Assembly: GCA_028023455.1 (NCBI GenBank)
Contig: JAQFVV010000017.1
Location: forward strand, 5,236,098-5,300,097
Source of the DNA: Epiperipatus broadwayi
Lineage: Eukaryota > Onychophora > Udeonychophora > Euonychophora > Peripatidae
DNA: 64,000 bases
Direction: 5' to 3'
The position numbers and the translations under genes are program-made. Positions 48,101 to 58,499 of the stretch are shown piece by piece. The notes beneath the pieces are model-generated. The model ran no database searches. It was not told the origin of the DNA and saw only the letters and a program-made list of their open reading frames with translations. Each line of letters opens with the position of its first letter. Position 1 is the stretch's first letter.

Positions 48101-48365
48101 TATAATTAATTCCCCATTACCTATTGCGTATACGAATTTTTAAATGCTACACTTATTAATTTTATTTTGCATGTTTAAATTCAGATATTTATGCCAATAT
48201 CTTCGTTAATAAATATGTTAGTTAATAATACTCAAACAAAAGGATACAAACAAATGTGTTAGTGAGTGGAATATATATATGCGAGAATAGGGTTTGAATT
48301 TGGGTTGGTAGCGGAAGATTGGAAGTGGGCTGTGAAGCGCAATCTGAATCTCAGATTCCGCTTCA
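45187..48365 (-). repeat. LTR of gag-only element (5' LTR in gag orientation)
   Basis: The partner repeat, also 3,179 bp. Differences seen by eye against 39067-42245 include an extra TA near 45575, a 3-bp deletion near 46647, one extra C near 46550 and scattered single-base changes. If it acts as the 5' LTR, the promoter and transcription start for the gag message lie here on the minus strand. Confidence 0.9.
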
Positions 48366-49250
48366 ATACCTTGATGATACAATGCTTTAATCTCTGAAGA
48401 AATGCTTATTTAATCAAATGACTTTTCATAATCTACAAATCCAAAGCATAATGGCAACTCATATTTATTGGTCTTTTCTATAACTTCTCTCAATACTTGA
48501 ATATGATCTGTACTGAACCACTTTTAAATTCAGTTTGCTTTCTTGGTTGGTTGAAATCAATATCCTCTGTAGATGAGTTGTAATTATCTTGGTAAAAATT
48601 TTGTATAAAATTGATAAAAGGCTGATAGGTATGTAATTTCTAATATTTCTTTATCTTCTTTTTAAAGTATTAATACTGCATTATTCCAATCATCTGATAC
48701 ATCTTTATCATATAGACATTTGGTATATAATTTTATCAAAAAAATGTCTTCACCTTCTTTTTTTAAGATGTGAATTATAATTCCTGAATTACTTGGAGCT
48801 ATTCCCTTCTTCATAAATTTAATTACATGTCTCACTTTTTCATTTAAAATTCTGGGCAACTCAGAAGATATTTATAATAGTTGTAGGGGTGCTGGTTTTT
48901 TATAACTATGTAATTCTTAAACTTCTACACATTTCATGATGTCATCTCTCTTTTTAGTAATAATTCCATCTTTTTTTCTTATTGCAGATATAGTTTCCTT
49001 ACCAATACCAAAATGTTGTTTTACATTCTTGAGACTTTTATTATCTTCTATAAATTTTTTTGCTAGTTCACAATTATACTTTCTTATATCAGTATTAACT
49101 CTTTTTCACATTTTACAAAATTGGAGATATTGAATCCTTCTTAGTGCACCATTTTTTTATATTTTCATATCGCTTTTTTCTTCATAAATTATCATGTCTC
49201 AGTAGAAATTTTATTGCTCAATTGCTATTTTTTTCTACCTGCTATTTTAT
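48366..49250 (-). mobile_element. RTE-type LINE copy (b), continuation beyond the LTR insertion
   Basis: The minus-strand sequence continues upstream RT fingers and palm of the same RTE copy. The stretch 48662-48859 reads PRILNEKVRHVIKFMKKG, then ILKKEGEDIFLIKLYTKCLY, then DWNNAVLIL (family pattern: P.W....I..). It matches RTE copy (a) near 34380-36300. About 49250 a family A insertion follows. Several stops show that it is inactive. Confidence 0.75.
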
Positions 49251-49413
49251 ATATCACCAAACATGACACAATTACCATTTCTTATGCTTCTTGTTCAAGC
49301 TGTTAAAATAAAAGCAAAACTCTCCATACGTAATGCCACTCAGTGCAAGCCAGACAATGGATTCAAGAAGGTTTGTGTATAAAATCTCTTATCTACTGCC
49401 TATTTATCCAATA

Positions 49414-49455
49414 TCCCCAGACTAGTTTTTAGCTTGTGGCTTTCATCAGTGAATG
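49414..49455 (-). ncRNA. Hammerhead-like motif, family A
   Basis: CTGATGA intact, stem II AGC/GCT (the A-U variant), stem III ACTAGT. The GAAA box reads AAAA (G12 lost), so it is probably inactive. Confidence 0.5.
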
Positions 49456-49474
49456 CAGGGCTCAGATCCAAGGT

Positions 49475-49516
49475 TTCTCACCGATGAAAGCCACAAGCTA
49501 GAAACTAATCTGGGGA
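49475..49516 (+). ncRNA. Hammerhead-like motif, family A
   Basis: The core reads CCGATGA (U4 changed), stem II AGC/GCT, GAAA intact, stem III ACTAAT. It forms the facing partner of 49414-49455. Confidence 0.5.
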
Positions 49517-49953
49517 TATTGGATAAATAGGCACTAGATAGGGATTTTATGCACAAACCTTGCATCCATTGATTACTCTGGCTTGCACTGAGTGGCACTA
49601 CTGTATGAATGTTTTTGCCTCTGTTCTATCTTATATATCATATATTTGTTTATTTTAATTTCTGACGAAGACTGACTCAAAGATAGGGAAAGGAGAAACA
49701 TAAATGATTGAAAAATTAGCGCAAATTATTGATTTAATTGAACATATTTTTGCAATAAATTCATGAGATATTACATTTGTTTTTAATCAAATATGTTAAT
49801 GTACAATTTTGACATCCTCTTAATTATAGTAGTTCCTAATGTTTTTATTTGTCATTTGATAATTGGATAATGAACTATAATTTTTTACATTTTTTTAAAA
49901 ATTAATTAACATTATATATACATTTTTAATTGTGGTTATATGCAATATTTTAG

Positions 49954-50058
49954 GTAGCTTGCTTAATTCGGGTGCCTGTAGAAGTTGTTAAACAAAGATC
50001 ACAAGCAAATTCAAGATTAACAAGTTTAGATAGTTTCAGAAGAACAATACAGTCTGAG
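49954..50058 (+). CDS. SLC25A26: SLC25A26-like carrier, internal exon with second carrier signature
   Basis: After a TTTTAG acceptor (49948-49953) the frame reads VACLIRVPVEVVKQRSQ and then ANSRLTSLDSFRRTIQSE, followed by donor GT at 50059. It contains the second-repeat signature P-x-[DE]-x-x-[KR] (PVEVVK). The join CGEV|VACLIRVP is seamless and in phase 0 with the exon ending at 32706. The RVP-EVVKQR block is typical of the SAM carrier subfamily. The preceding intron is 17,247 bp and contains the giant-LTR element. The later exons (GLYRGY loop and third repeat) were not found up to 64000, so the following intron probably exceeds 13.9 kb. Confidence 0.9.
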
Positions 50059-50523
50059 GTATTATAATCTTTGTGTACATGTTCTCTTATACACAAACAT
50101 TTAATTTATATATGTTTTAAATAAAACCATTTTGTAGATGGCTTCCCAGTTAACAAAAGTTTTGGAAAAGAGCCATGAGTTCTTGATAACTATTTAATCT
50201 TTTAGCCAGCTCTTTGGAAAAAAATAATATCTATTAATGATGTAGATGTGCTGCTAGCAAAGAGGAAGATATTTTTTAGAAGAATTTTTGATAAAGATTG
50301 TAGTTTGTTTGTTGTTTTTTTTTGTGAGTGTTCACAGTTTGTATACATGGAATGGAATGTTTTCTAAAGCAGAATTGATTCTCCCCATATAGTCTTGAAT
50401 CAGTGTTCGAGTATAACAGGCAAAACCCACTATATATATTGCCACACACAACAAGCTAGAGTAATCAATGGATGCCAGAAGGCTTGTGCATAAAATCTCC
50501 ATCCAGTGTCTATTCATCCAATA

Positions 50524-50565
50524 TCCCCAGACTAGTTTCTGGCTTATGGCCTTCTTCAGTGAGGA
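50524..50565 (-). ncRNA. Hammerhead ribozyme, family A
   Basis: CTGAAGA (N7 = A, allowed), GGC/GCC stem II (loop CATAA), GAAA, ACTAGT, GTC, TGGGGA with TCCTCA. Confidence 0.65.
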
Positions 50566-50793
50566 GCCTTGGATCTGAGAGCACTGCACCTAGATCTTAG
50601 GATCTAATGCAACCCTCCAGCAACCACCTTTTATCTCCATTTAACTACAAAACTATGAGTCATAAACTGAAAACACCTTAATGTTTTCAATCCAAGCTCA
50701 TTAGCTTATATAGTCATATGGGTCTGAACCCAGTTTAGTACCCATACATTTTGGTGTCTTTAGTTCTTTAATAACCATAGCCACCATTATCCT

Positions 50794-50830
50794 GTGACGA
50801 ATGCCGTAAGCCAGAAACTAGTCTGGAGAT
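50794..50830 (+). ncRNA. Hammerhead-like motif, family A, 5' edge at a junction
   Basis: GTGACGA replaces CTGACGA because the unit is joined here to another segment. GAAA, ACTAGT and GTC remain. Stem I is lost on its 5' side. Confidence 0.4.
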
Positions 50831-51233
50831 ATTGGATGAGTAGGCACTAGATGGGGATTTTATGCACAAGCCTTCTGGCATCCATTGATTATTCTAGCTT
50901 GTTGTGTGTGGCAATATATATAGTGGGTTTTGCCTGTTTAACAACAGATATACACAAGCATAAGAGGTAGTGGTCATATGATGTTTATTAGCTTAAAACC
51001 AATCCTGCCTAATAGGATAGTGGAGGCTATGGCTATTAAAGAACCAAAGACACCAAAATGTATGGGTACTGAACTGGGTTCAGACCCAGATGACTATATG
51101 GGCTTGGATTGAAAACATTAAGGTGTTTTCAGTTTAAGACTCATAGTTTTGTAGTTAAATGGAGATAGAAGATGGTTGCTGGAGGGTTGCATTAGATCCT
51201 AAGATCTAGGCGCAGTGCTCTCAGATCCAAAGC

Positions 51234-51276
51234 TCCTCACTGACGAAGGCCATAAGCCAGAAACTAGTCTAGGGAT
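51234..51276 (+). ncRNA. Hammerhead ribozyme, family A
   Basis: CTGACGA, GGC/GCC stem II (loop CATAA), GAAA, ACTAGT, GTC. One mismatch in stem I (TAGGGA against TCCTCA). Confidence 0.6.
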
Positions 51277-51549
51277 ATTGGATGAGTAGGCACTAAATGG
51301 GGATTTTATGCACAGGCCTTCTGGCATCCATTGATTACTCTAGCTTGTTGTGTGTGGCAATATATATAATGGGTTTTGCCTGTTTAACAACAGTTATACA
51401 CCGGCATAAGAGGTAATGGTCATGTGATGTTTGAGTATAACTGAACATTGTCTATCACTGATGAATCATGATATCCCTGCTCTTTATCGTAAAACTTATC
51501 TGGCACAGTGATTCCCATCTTTTTTCACTTCCATATCCCTTTGATGCTT

Positions 51550-51687
51550 CATTTGCATAATTTGTACTCTTCATATTAGCCTATACTGTAACTTATATAT
51601 GTGTGTGTGTGTGTTTCATTTGCATAATTTGTACTCTTCATATTAGCCTATACTGTAACTTGTGTGTGTGTGTGCGTGTGTGTGTGT
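51550..51687. repeat. 67-bp repeat flanking GT microsatellites
   Basis: CATTTGCATAATTTGTACTC occurs at 51550 and 51617, each followed by a TG run (51599-51613 and 51661-51687). Slippage probably created it. Confidence 0.85.
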
Positions 51688-51841
51688 AAACATTTTGCAA
51701 ATTGTAAGGTTTATAAAGTTTTGATTTTTGCATATCATTTATTTTCTCTAGGCCATTGAAAAACAGTGGATCAAGATTTATAAATTTATGATTTTAACTT
51801 CAATTACAATAACATTACAATATTGCAAATTGAAAAATATA

Positions 51842-52318
51842 ACAATAAAAGAAGCTATGCTAATATACAAATATAAACATGACTTAATTAACAGGCAAAC
51901 AGAAAACATTAAGATCACAGAACTGTGAGAAGGTTAGCCTTTCAAAGTGTTAATTGACAAAGACTATGACGATAGTCGAAAGTGTTCATAAGTGGATAAA
52001 ATTTTTAAAATATGTCTTATTACTGTATTTATAAATATTCATTTATATAATTACATATATTGCTTTGAAGAAATACAGACATCGAATTATAATATTATTA
52101 CATATATATATTTAAATATTTATAAATACAGTAATCAGATATATTTTAAAAATTTTATGCACTTAGGAACGCTTTCAACTATCCTCGCAGTCTTTGGCAA
52201 CTAACACTTTGAAAGGCTAACTTTCCCACAATTCTGTGATCTTAATGTTAGCTGCCTGTGTGTTAATTAAGTCATGTTTGTATTTATATATTAGCATACT
52301 TTCCTTTATTTTTCTTTT
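51842..52318. mobile_element. Family G inverted pair with hammerhead-like remnants
   Basis: Arms of about 200 bp. Motifs near 51953-51992 (plus: TTGACAAA, stem II GACTAT/ATAGTC, GAAAG) and 52160-52205 (minus: TTGCCAAA, GACT..., TTGAAAGCG) sit face to face. The central segment TTGCTTTGAAGAAATACAGA recurs as a direct repeat at 52371. Confidence 0.6.
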
Positions 52319-52552
52319 GATGTTTCATGATTTATTATGGTCATGAAAAATGGATGCTGATTATTGTGTTGCTTTGAAGAAATACAGACATCGAATTATA
52401 ATATTATTATACATATACATAAATTGAAATATTAAGTTTCTTGAGATGGTAATGCATATAAATTTTGCAAAAGATATTAAAAATAAGTACAGAGAAAGAT
52501 ATCAAGAATTATTTATTAATATATACATTTATATATTTATCAAAATAATGAA

Positions 52553-53335
52553 ATTATTAAACATCACATGATCACCATTTTTTATGCTTATACAAGCTGT
52601 TAACACAGAGGCACAACTCTTCATACAGTAGCACCATTCAATGCAAACCAGAGTAATCAATGGATACAATAAGGTTTGTGCATCCATTATTCCCAGATTA
52701 GTTTCTAGCTTATGGCTTTCATCAATGAGGAACCTTAGATTTGAGAGCACTAATGAAAGCCACAAGCTAGAAACTAGTCTAGGGATATTGGATGAGTAGG
52801 TACTAGATATAGATTTTATGTACAAATCTTGCATCCATTAATTAATCTGGCTTCCACTGAGTGGTGCTGCTGTATGGAGAGTTTTGTCTTTGTGTTAACT
52901 GTTTGTATAAGCATAAAGAATTATGATCATGTGATATTTAGTGGTTTGATACCAATCCTGCGCAATAAGATTATGGTAACTATGGTTATTAAGAAACCTA
53001 AGGTTCAAAATTTATGGATGTGCTGAACTGAGTTCAGATCTACATGACTGTACAAGCAAATGAGCTTGAATTGAAAACATTATTGTGTTTGCATTTTGGA
53101 CTCAAAGCTTTGTAGTTAACTAAAAAGGTAAAAAGTGATTGCTGGACAGTCAATTTACATGCACTACTTTCAGATCCAAGGCTCCTTAATGATGAAGGCC
53201 ACAAACTAAAACTAGCCTGGGTGTATTGGATGAGTAGGCACTAGATAGGGATTTTATGCACAAATCTTGGATCCATTGATTACTCTGGCTTCCACTGAGT
53301 GGTCCTACTGTATGGAGAGTTTTACCCAGCAATAT
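52553..53335. mobile_element. Family A composite of three partial units
   Basis: A minus unit (ribozyme near 52690-52730, core TTGATGA) is followed by a plus unit cut at CTAATGAAAGCC (52740) and a further plus unit with middle region (CCTGCGCAATAAGATTATG) and a decayed ribozyme near 53185-53225. It ends GGAGAGTTTTACCC. No clear target duplication. Confidence 0.75.
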
Positions 53336-53746
53336 AAAGACTAATTATTGTGTATGAAAGTATAAACTGTAATCGAGAGAGAGTTATTTGAAAGATTGAA
53401 AATTTTTGTGTTTTACTGTTTGAAAGGTTTTCGTTCGCCAATTTAGGTTTAGAAGTTTTTTAAAAAAAAAAAAGTTGTTCTTGTTGAATGTGTGTTAGCG
53501 TAAGGATATTTATAAAAAAGTTGTATGTAACTTTAATTTGTTTTAGTTAAATTTGTTACTGAATGTTTTTTAAATTTTAAAATAGGCATTTACTTTGAGA
53601 AAAAAGGCAACGTTTGGGAAGCCTAACGTTAGTAAACACGTGGTTATAATTTGCTCAAGTTTGGAAAAAAGTAAAAAAGTTTTTTATTTTTCTGTATAAG
53701 GGTGTTTGAAGAATAGTATTATAAAGTCAAATATAGAATAGGTGAC

Positions 53747-54752
53747 TTGAAAAATAAGAATATGGATTGCATTTGTATGGCACAATGTGTATATGATTGG
53801 CAGAAAGGAGTTAGACGAGCAGTAGTAGAGTGTACAGTGTGTGCTGAGGTGTATCATTTGAAATGTGTGAATAAGAATAGGAACAATGTAACAGGTTTCT
53901 GGATATGTAGTCAGTGTGTAAATGTGATTAAAGAGGTGAGAAAGTGGTTTCTAAGTGTAGGTCTAGAGAGAAAGTCAGAGGAGAGGGAGCAAAATGTAGT
54001 TAAGGAAGATAGGACAGAGTATGGTTTTAGTGGAGTGTCAGGAAATATGGGTGGAGGAAGTAGTAATGCAATGGAGATGGTTAACCAGAGAATAAGTAAG
54101 ATAGAGGAAGAATAGAAGGATGTAGAAGTAAAATTAAAATTGTTAGAGATGAAGTGTGAGGAGATAAAGGAATTATTGAGTAGAAATGATAAGGAAGAAA
54201 TGGATAAGGAGGTCCAGAAGGTGGTAGAAAAGGTTACAGATGGAGTAGAGAAAGTAGACTATGAGACAGTACTGATAGGAGATTCACTAATAAGAGAATG
54301 TGGGGATATTATTGCAAGGGAAAATAGAAGCAGATATGTTAGAGTAGGTTTGCCTGGAGCAAAAATTAGGGATGTGACAGATATAAGTAAGAAAGCAAGG
54401 TAGTAGATATGTATTTGTGATGGTAGGGACTAATAATTTGTTAGAACCATCAGAGAGAGTAATGGATGAGTATGTAGAATTGATTAGTAATTTGAGGGAG
54501 ATTAAAGGAAGAGTATGAGTAATGGGAGTATTACTAAGATTTGATAAGAGGCCTTTGTTAGATAGGGCATGTTCTATAAATGAGAGAGTGAAAAAATCGT
54601 GTGAGAGAAATAATGTTGTGTTTGTGGATGTATGGGATTGGTTTATTGGAAAGAGGGAGTTATATAGTAAAGATGTATTGCACTTAGGAAAACAAGGAAG
54701 TGAAGTTTTAGGGAGTCTGATATTTAAAGAATATAATTCGGGAAACTTTTAA
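53747..54752 (+). pseudogene. LINE ORF1: PHD finger, coiled coil and SGNH hydrolase, broken
   Basis: The N-terminal PHD finger shows spaced ligands in CICMAQC, VECTVCAEVYHLKC and FWICSQC (Cys4-His-Cys3). A Glu/Lys-rich coiled coil follows (about 54040-54250). The SGNH-hydrolase domain shows the nucleophile block LIGDSLIRECG, the block MVGTNN and the catalytic Asp/His block SKDVLHLGKQG. In CR1-type elements such domains are thought to act with the RNP on membranes or chromatin. Breaks: an in-frame TAG after KIEEE (54113), a frameshift near 54400 and a TGA in place of Trp at 54517-54519. The catalytic blocks themselves survive. Confidence 0.85.
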
Positions 54753-54796
54753 AGGGGGGTGGGCTTTTAAATTGTAATGTTATCAAAAAGAAGAAG

Positions 54797-55004
54797 AATG
54801 GAGGGGATATAAGAAATAAGCAAAAGATGGTTGATTTAGATAAAAGTGTAGACGTGGAGAGGGAATGGTTTTGTAAGATTAATGGTAAGAAAGTTTGTTG
54901 AATGGAGGGGATATAAGAAATAAGCAAAAGATGGTTGATTTAGATATAAGTGTAGACGTGGAGAGGGAATGGTTTTGTAAGATTAATGGTAAGAAAGTTT
55001 GTTA
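54797..55004 (+). repeat. 104-bp tandem duplication at the ORF1/ORF2 junction
   Basis: Two units start AATGGAGGGGATATAAGAAA at 54797 and 54901 and differ by about one base. The duplication covers the start of the ORF2 frame. Confidence 0.9.
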
Positions 55005-58000
55005 TAAACGTAATGGAGAAGAAGGAATCAAAAGAATTTATAAAAGAATAGTTAGGAAAGAAGAAATTGTTAAAATTGGGTTTTTGAATATGCAAGGTGG
55101 TAGGAAACCAGAAAAGTGGCTGGAATTAAATAAAGCAATTGAAAATGAAGAGCTTGAGGTATTAGCAGTAGTGCAAACTCATCTAAGAGAAGAATAACCT
55201 ATTTTGGAAGAGGTGGTATGGCAGGGTATAAACAGAAAAGAAAAAGAAAAAAGGGGTGATGGTATAGGTGTTATATCGAAAAAATATTTAAATATGGTTA
55301 AATGTCAAGAGCCTTTGTGGTTTGAAATAAGGTTGGGTAGACAAGAATGGATGGTGGCTGTAGTGTATATCACCACTGGAGATAGTCAAACTGTAATGGA
55401 GTGTAACAATAGTATATATGAATGCCTAGTTAAGGATATACAGAGTTTTAAAGAATAGGGGAAGAGAATAATGGTTATAGGGGATATGAATGGACATGTT
55501 GAAGAAATTGATGATGTAGATAATAAGAATGGTCAGTTTTTGAAGGAATTTTGTCAAAGAGTAAATTTGAGCATTGGGAATTTATCAAAGGTGTATGAGG
55601 AATAATGTATTTCACACAATAGATTATGTATTGAGAAAGAGGGAATGAATAAAATACAGAAAATTAAGGCTTTTGATAATGAAGAGAGAGTATGTAATAG
55701 TGATCATAACTTTATTGTAATAGAAACGGTTAGTAATGTGATGGAGGATAGAAATAAAGGTACAAATAATAGTGAAAGATGTGGATGGAGAGTGAATGAT
55801 AAGAATAAGTTGGAAGAGTATAAAATAAAAGTTGAAGAAACCATGGAGCAGTTGGTTGGAGGTGAATATAAGGACTGGTGTGGTGAAATAGAAAAAGTGG
55901 CAAATAGGGTTTTAGTTGAGAATATGCAGAGGAATAAAAGTAATAAAAAATGAGAGTTAGTAAAAGTGTAAAAGAGAGGAAAGAAGCATGAAGAGAATAT
56001 AAATGTGCTATTAAGAACAAAGAAAGTGAAAATGATATTAATGCTAAATGGGGAAAGTACTTAGAAAAGAAGAAGTTGGCTAAAATGGATAATTATAGAG
56101 AGAGGATGAAGTTAAATAGTAAATTGTTGGAGGATATTAATAAAAGTGGAAGAGATGGGAGTAAAAAAATTTGGAATTACATTAAAAGGAGAAATGTAGG
56201 GGAAAGAGAGATAGTATTAATAGATGATGAGGGAATAGAGTATAGCTCTAGAGAAGAGGTAGAGAGAATCTTAAATAGATATGTAATGGATATAGAAAAG
56301 ATGTTAGATGTGAAGGAATTAGTGATAGAAAACATGAAAGCAGTTAGTAATGGGAATATTTCTGAATGAGGCAGGGAAGAGATTGAAAAGTGGAAAGGCG
56401 AGAGGTTTAGATGGATGGGCAGCAGAGATGATAATGAATTTAAGGCATAAAGCAAAAGCAAAGTTATTATCATGTTTTAATAAGATGGTGCAGAAGACAG
56501 TTTTTCCGGGTAGTTGGAGTAATACAAGAATAAGATTAGTATTTAAAGGAAAGGATAAGGATCATAGAAAGTTAAATAATTATAGACCGATAGTGGTAAC
56601 ATCAGTTTTATATAAAGGTTTCTCATATATGGTAGCTGGAAGAGTTGTAAAATGGATGGAAGAGAATAATGTAGTGGGGGAAATGCAAGGAGATTTTAGG
56701 TCAGATAGGCATATAGGAGATAGTTTGTTTGTAGTTACACAACTTAAGGAGATGAGTAGGAATTCAGGTAGATTGTTATAGATGAGTTTTATAGATATAG
56801 AGAAAGCATATGATAGAGTAAATAGAAATAGATTATGGATAAAATTAGCCAATTTGGGAATGGATGAAGCTTTAGTAAATTTTATTAGAAATTATATGAA
56901 AATGATAATTATACTTACCAATTAGGGTATATAGAATCAGTTAAAGTTAAAAATGGGGTGGGATTAAGGCAAGGATGCCCTATGTCACCTATTTTGTTTT
57001 TGAGTGAAATGGAGAAACCAATAGAAAGAATAGGAAGAGGGTTAGAGATACCCCGTTAATAGGTGGCAAGGGAGTAAATACTTCGTCGGGGGTTTTTTTG
57101 CGAATGATCTTTTTGTGTGCAGAAAAAAGAGAAGATATGGATATTATGTTGAGGACATGTGCACAGGTGGGTAAAGAGATGGGGATTAAATTTAGTGAAG
57201 AAAAATCAAATATAATGATGGTTAATACTGGGGAAAGAGAAGATGTAGAATTTTTATTGGGGGATATAAAGTTAAGTGTGGTGGATAGTTATAGGTATTT
57301 GGGAATCATCTTATGTAATCAGGAGAATTGCTTGGATGAATGTGAGAAAAAATTGGTAAATGAAGTAAAGAAAAGGAAAGGTTTGGTAAAGAAACTAACA
57401 GTATTTTCATATAATAAATATGATGTAGCTAGAATTGTATGGAAGGGAGTTGCAATAGCAGAGTTAACATATGGTAATGATGCATTATGTGTTAGTAAAA
57501 GGGTTTTAGATTATTTCGAGAAAGTACAAAGGAAAATAGGAAGACATGCATTAGATGCAGAGATGTGGACAGCAAAGGAGGCAATTCAAGGAGAAATGGG
57601 ATGGTCAAGTTTTTATATGAGAGATGCAAAAAGTAAAATGAAAATGTTTGGTAGGTTGCAGTTTATGGAAAGTAAAAGAATAGCCAAAATAGTGTTTAAT
57701 TGGGTTATGAGTAAAGGGCAGGTAACAAGATGGGTGAGAAAGGTAATGTGGTATGCAAAAGATTTGGATAAAGAATTTATATCGGTATACTTGTATAAAA
57801 GATGGGATGATTGTGTTAGGAGGATTGTTGAGTGTTATAATGGTAAGGAATGGGATAAAAGATTTGGATAAAGAATTTATATCAGTATTCCCCCCCCCCC
57901 CCCCCCCCCTTTTCGGTTGGGGTTGCCGGGGACAAAGGCGGCGGGACTTGTATAAAAGATGGGATGATTGTGTTAGGAGGATTGTTGAGTGTTATAGTGG

Positions 58001-58293
58001 TAAGGAATGGGAATAAAAGAATAGAAGCATTAATAAAAATTAGGGAGTTGGAGAGATGGAGAACTAGTATGGAGGGTAAGAAGAGTTTAAATATATATAG
58101 AAGTAAATGGAATATTGGATGTGAGCTAATTTATGATAACAGTAAGGAAAGTAGTTTATTGTTTAAGGTTCAAACGGGATCTTTAGCAACAAGAGAATGT
58201 ACATGTAAATGGAAAACTATGGGGGATTTAGTGTGCAAATTGTATAAAGAAGGTATAGAAAATATTAGGCATCTGTTGAAAATAAATGCTTGA
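54895..58293 (+). pseudogene. LINE ORF2: endonuclease, reverse transcriptase and knuckle, broken
   Basis: Endonuclease: KIGFLNMQGG (55072-55101), VIGDMNGHVEE (GDxN box, near 55480) and CNSDHNFIVIE (SDH box, near 55700). Reverse transcriptase: RLVFKGKDKDHRKLNNYRP (about 56530), SFIDIEKAYDRVNR (about 56790), LRQGCPMSPILF (about 56965) and the catalytic box near 57090, here FAND rather than FADD. YRYLGIILC (57290) and MGWSSFYMRDA (57597) follow. The C-terminus reads GDLVCKLYKEGIENIRHLL; the sister copy at 23175 retains C-x2-C-x8-H-x4-C. Stops at 55197, 55456 and 56779, several frameshifts and internal duplications show that it is dead. Confidence 0.85.
57762..58020 (+). repeat. Direct repeat with C20 tract and GC-rich insert
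   Basis: The stretch GATTTGGATAAAGAATTTAT recurs at 57762 and 57861, about 99 bp apart. The second unit is interrupted by 20 consecutive C (57890-57909) and a GC-rich run to about 57946, before resuming CTTGTATAAAAGATGG. The insert is unlike anything around it in composition. Confidence 0.8.
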
Positions 58294-58499
58294 AAGCAGA
58301 AAGGGTACAGATAATGAAGTTATGGGAGAATAGGTATGAACAAAGTGACTTTACGGAAGGGAGTTGTTAGTTTTTATGCTGGGTTTGTGAAAAGATAAGG
58401 GGTATTTAGATATAAAGGCCATAGAGTTGACAAAGTTATGTTGTGGAAATGGGATGGGGCAGAATATGGGAAGACTTAGAGTGGGGAATGGAAAATAAA

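Larger units (their letters stand above)
39067..48365 (-). mobile_element. Gag-only LTR retrotransposon with 3.18-kb LTRs (TR-GAG-like, non-autonomous)
   Basis: Two direct repeats of 3,179 bp (39067-42245 and 45187-48365) flank a 2,941-bp interior. The element is bounded by TG...CA termini and the 4-bp duplication ATAC (39063-39066 and 48366-48369), as expected for Ty3-type integration. The interior encodes only a gag-like protein on the minus strand; no protease, reverse transcriptase, RNase H or integrase motifs were seen. In that orientation the 5' LTR is the right-hand copy and the purine run CCGGGAAAA abuts the 3' LTR. No convincing tRNA primer-binding site follows the 5' LTR. By eye the LTRs differ at about 17 sites plus three small indels (roughly 0.5%), so insertion is recent. 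It interrupts an RTE copy inside a carrier intron. Confidence 0.9.
49257..49630. mobile_element. Family A inverted pair, 10-bp target duplication
   Basis: TTATATATCA (49247-49256, 49631-49640) flanks two short units with facing ribozymes (49414-49455 minus, 49475-49516 plus). It ends 323 bp before the carrier exon at 49954. Confidence 0.8.
50418..51432. mobile_element. Family A array: one inverted and two tandem units
   Basis: GAGTATAAC (50409-50417, 51433-51441) flanks 1,015 bp. The left unit is minus sense with a ribozyme at 50524-50565. Two + sense ribozymes follow at 50794-50830 and 51234-51276, with predicted cleavage sites at 50823/50824 and 51269/51270, exactly 446 bp apart. This is the only place where two same-sense units lie in tandem. 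Confidence 0.88.

Noticed and set aside
50332-50589. An 85-residue minus frame
   Set aside because: It lies within family A ribozyme sequence and has no codon or protein character.
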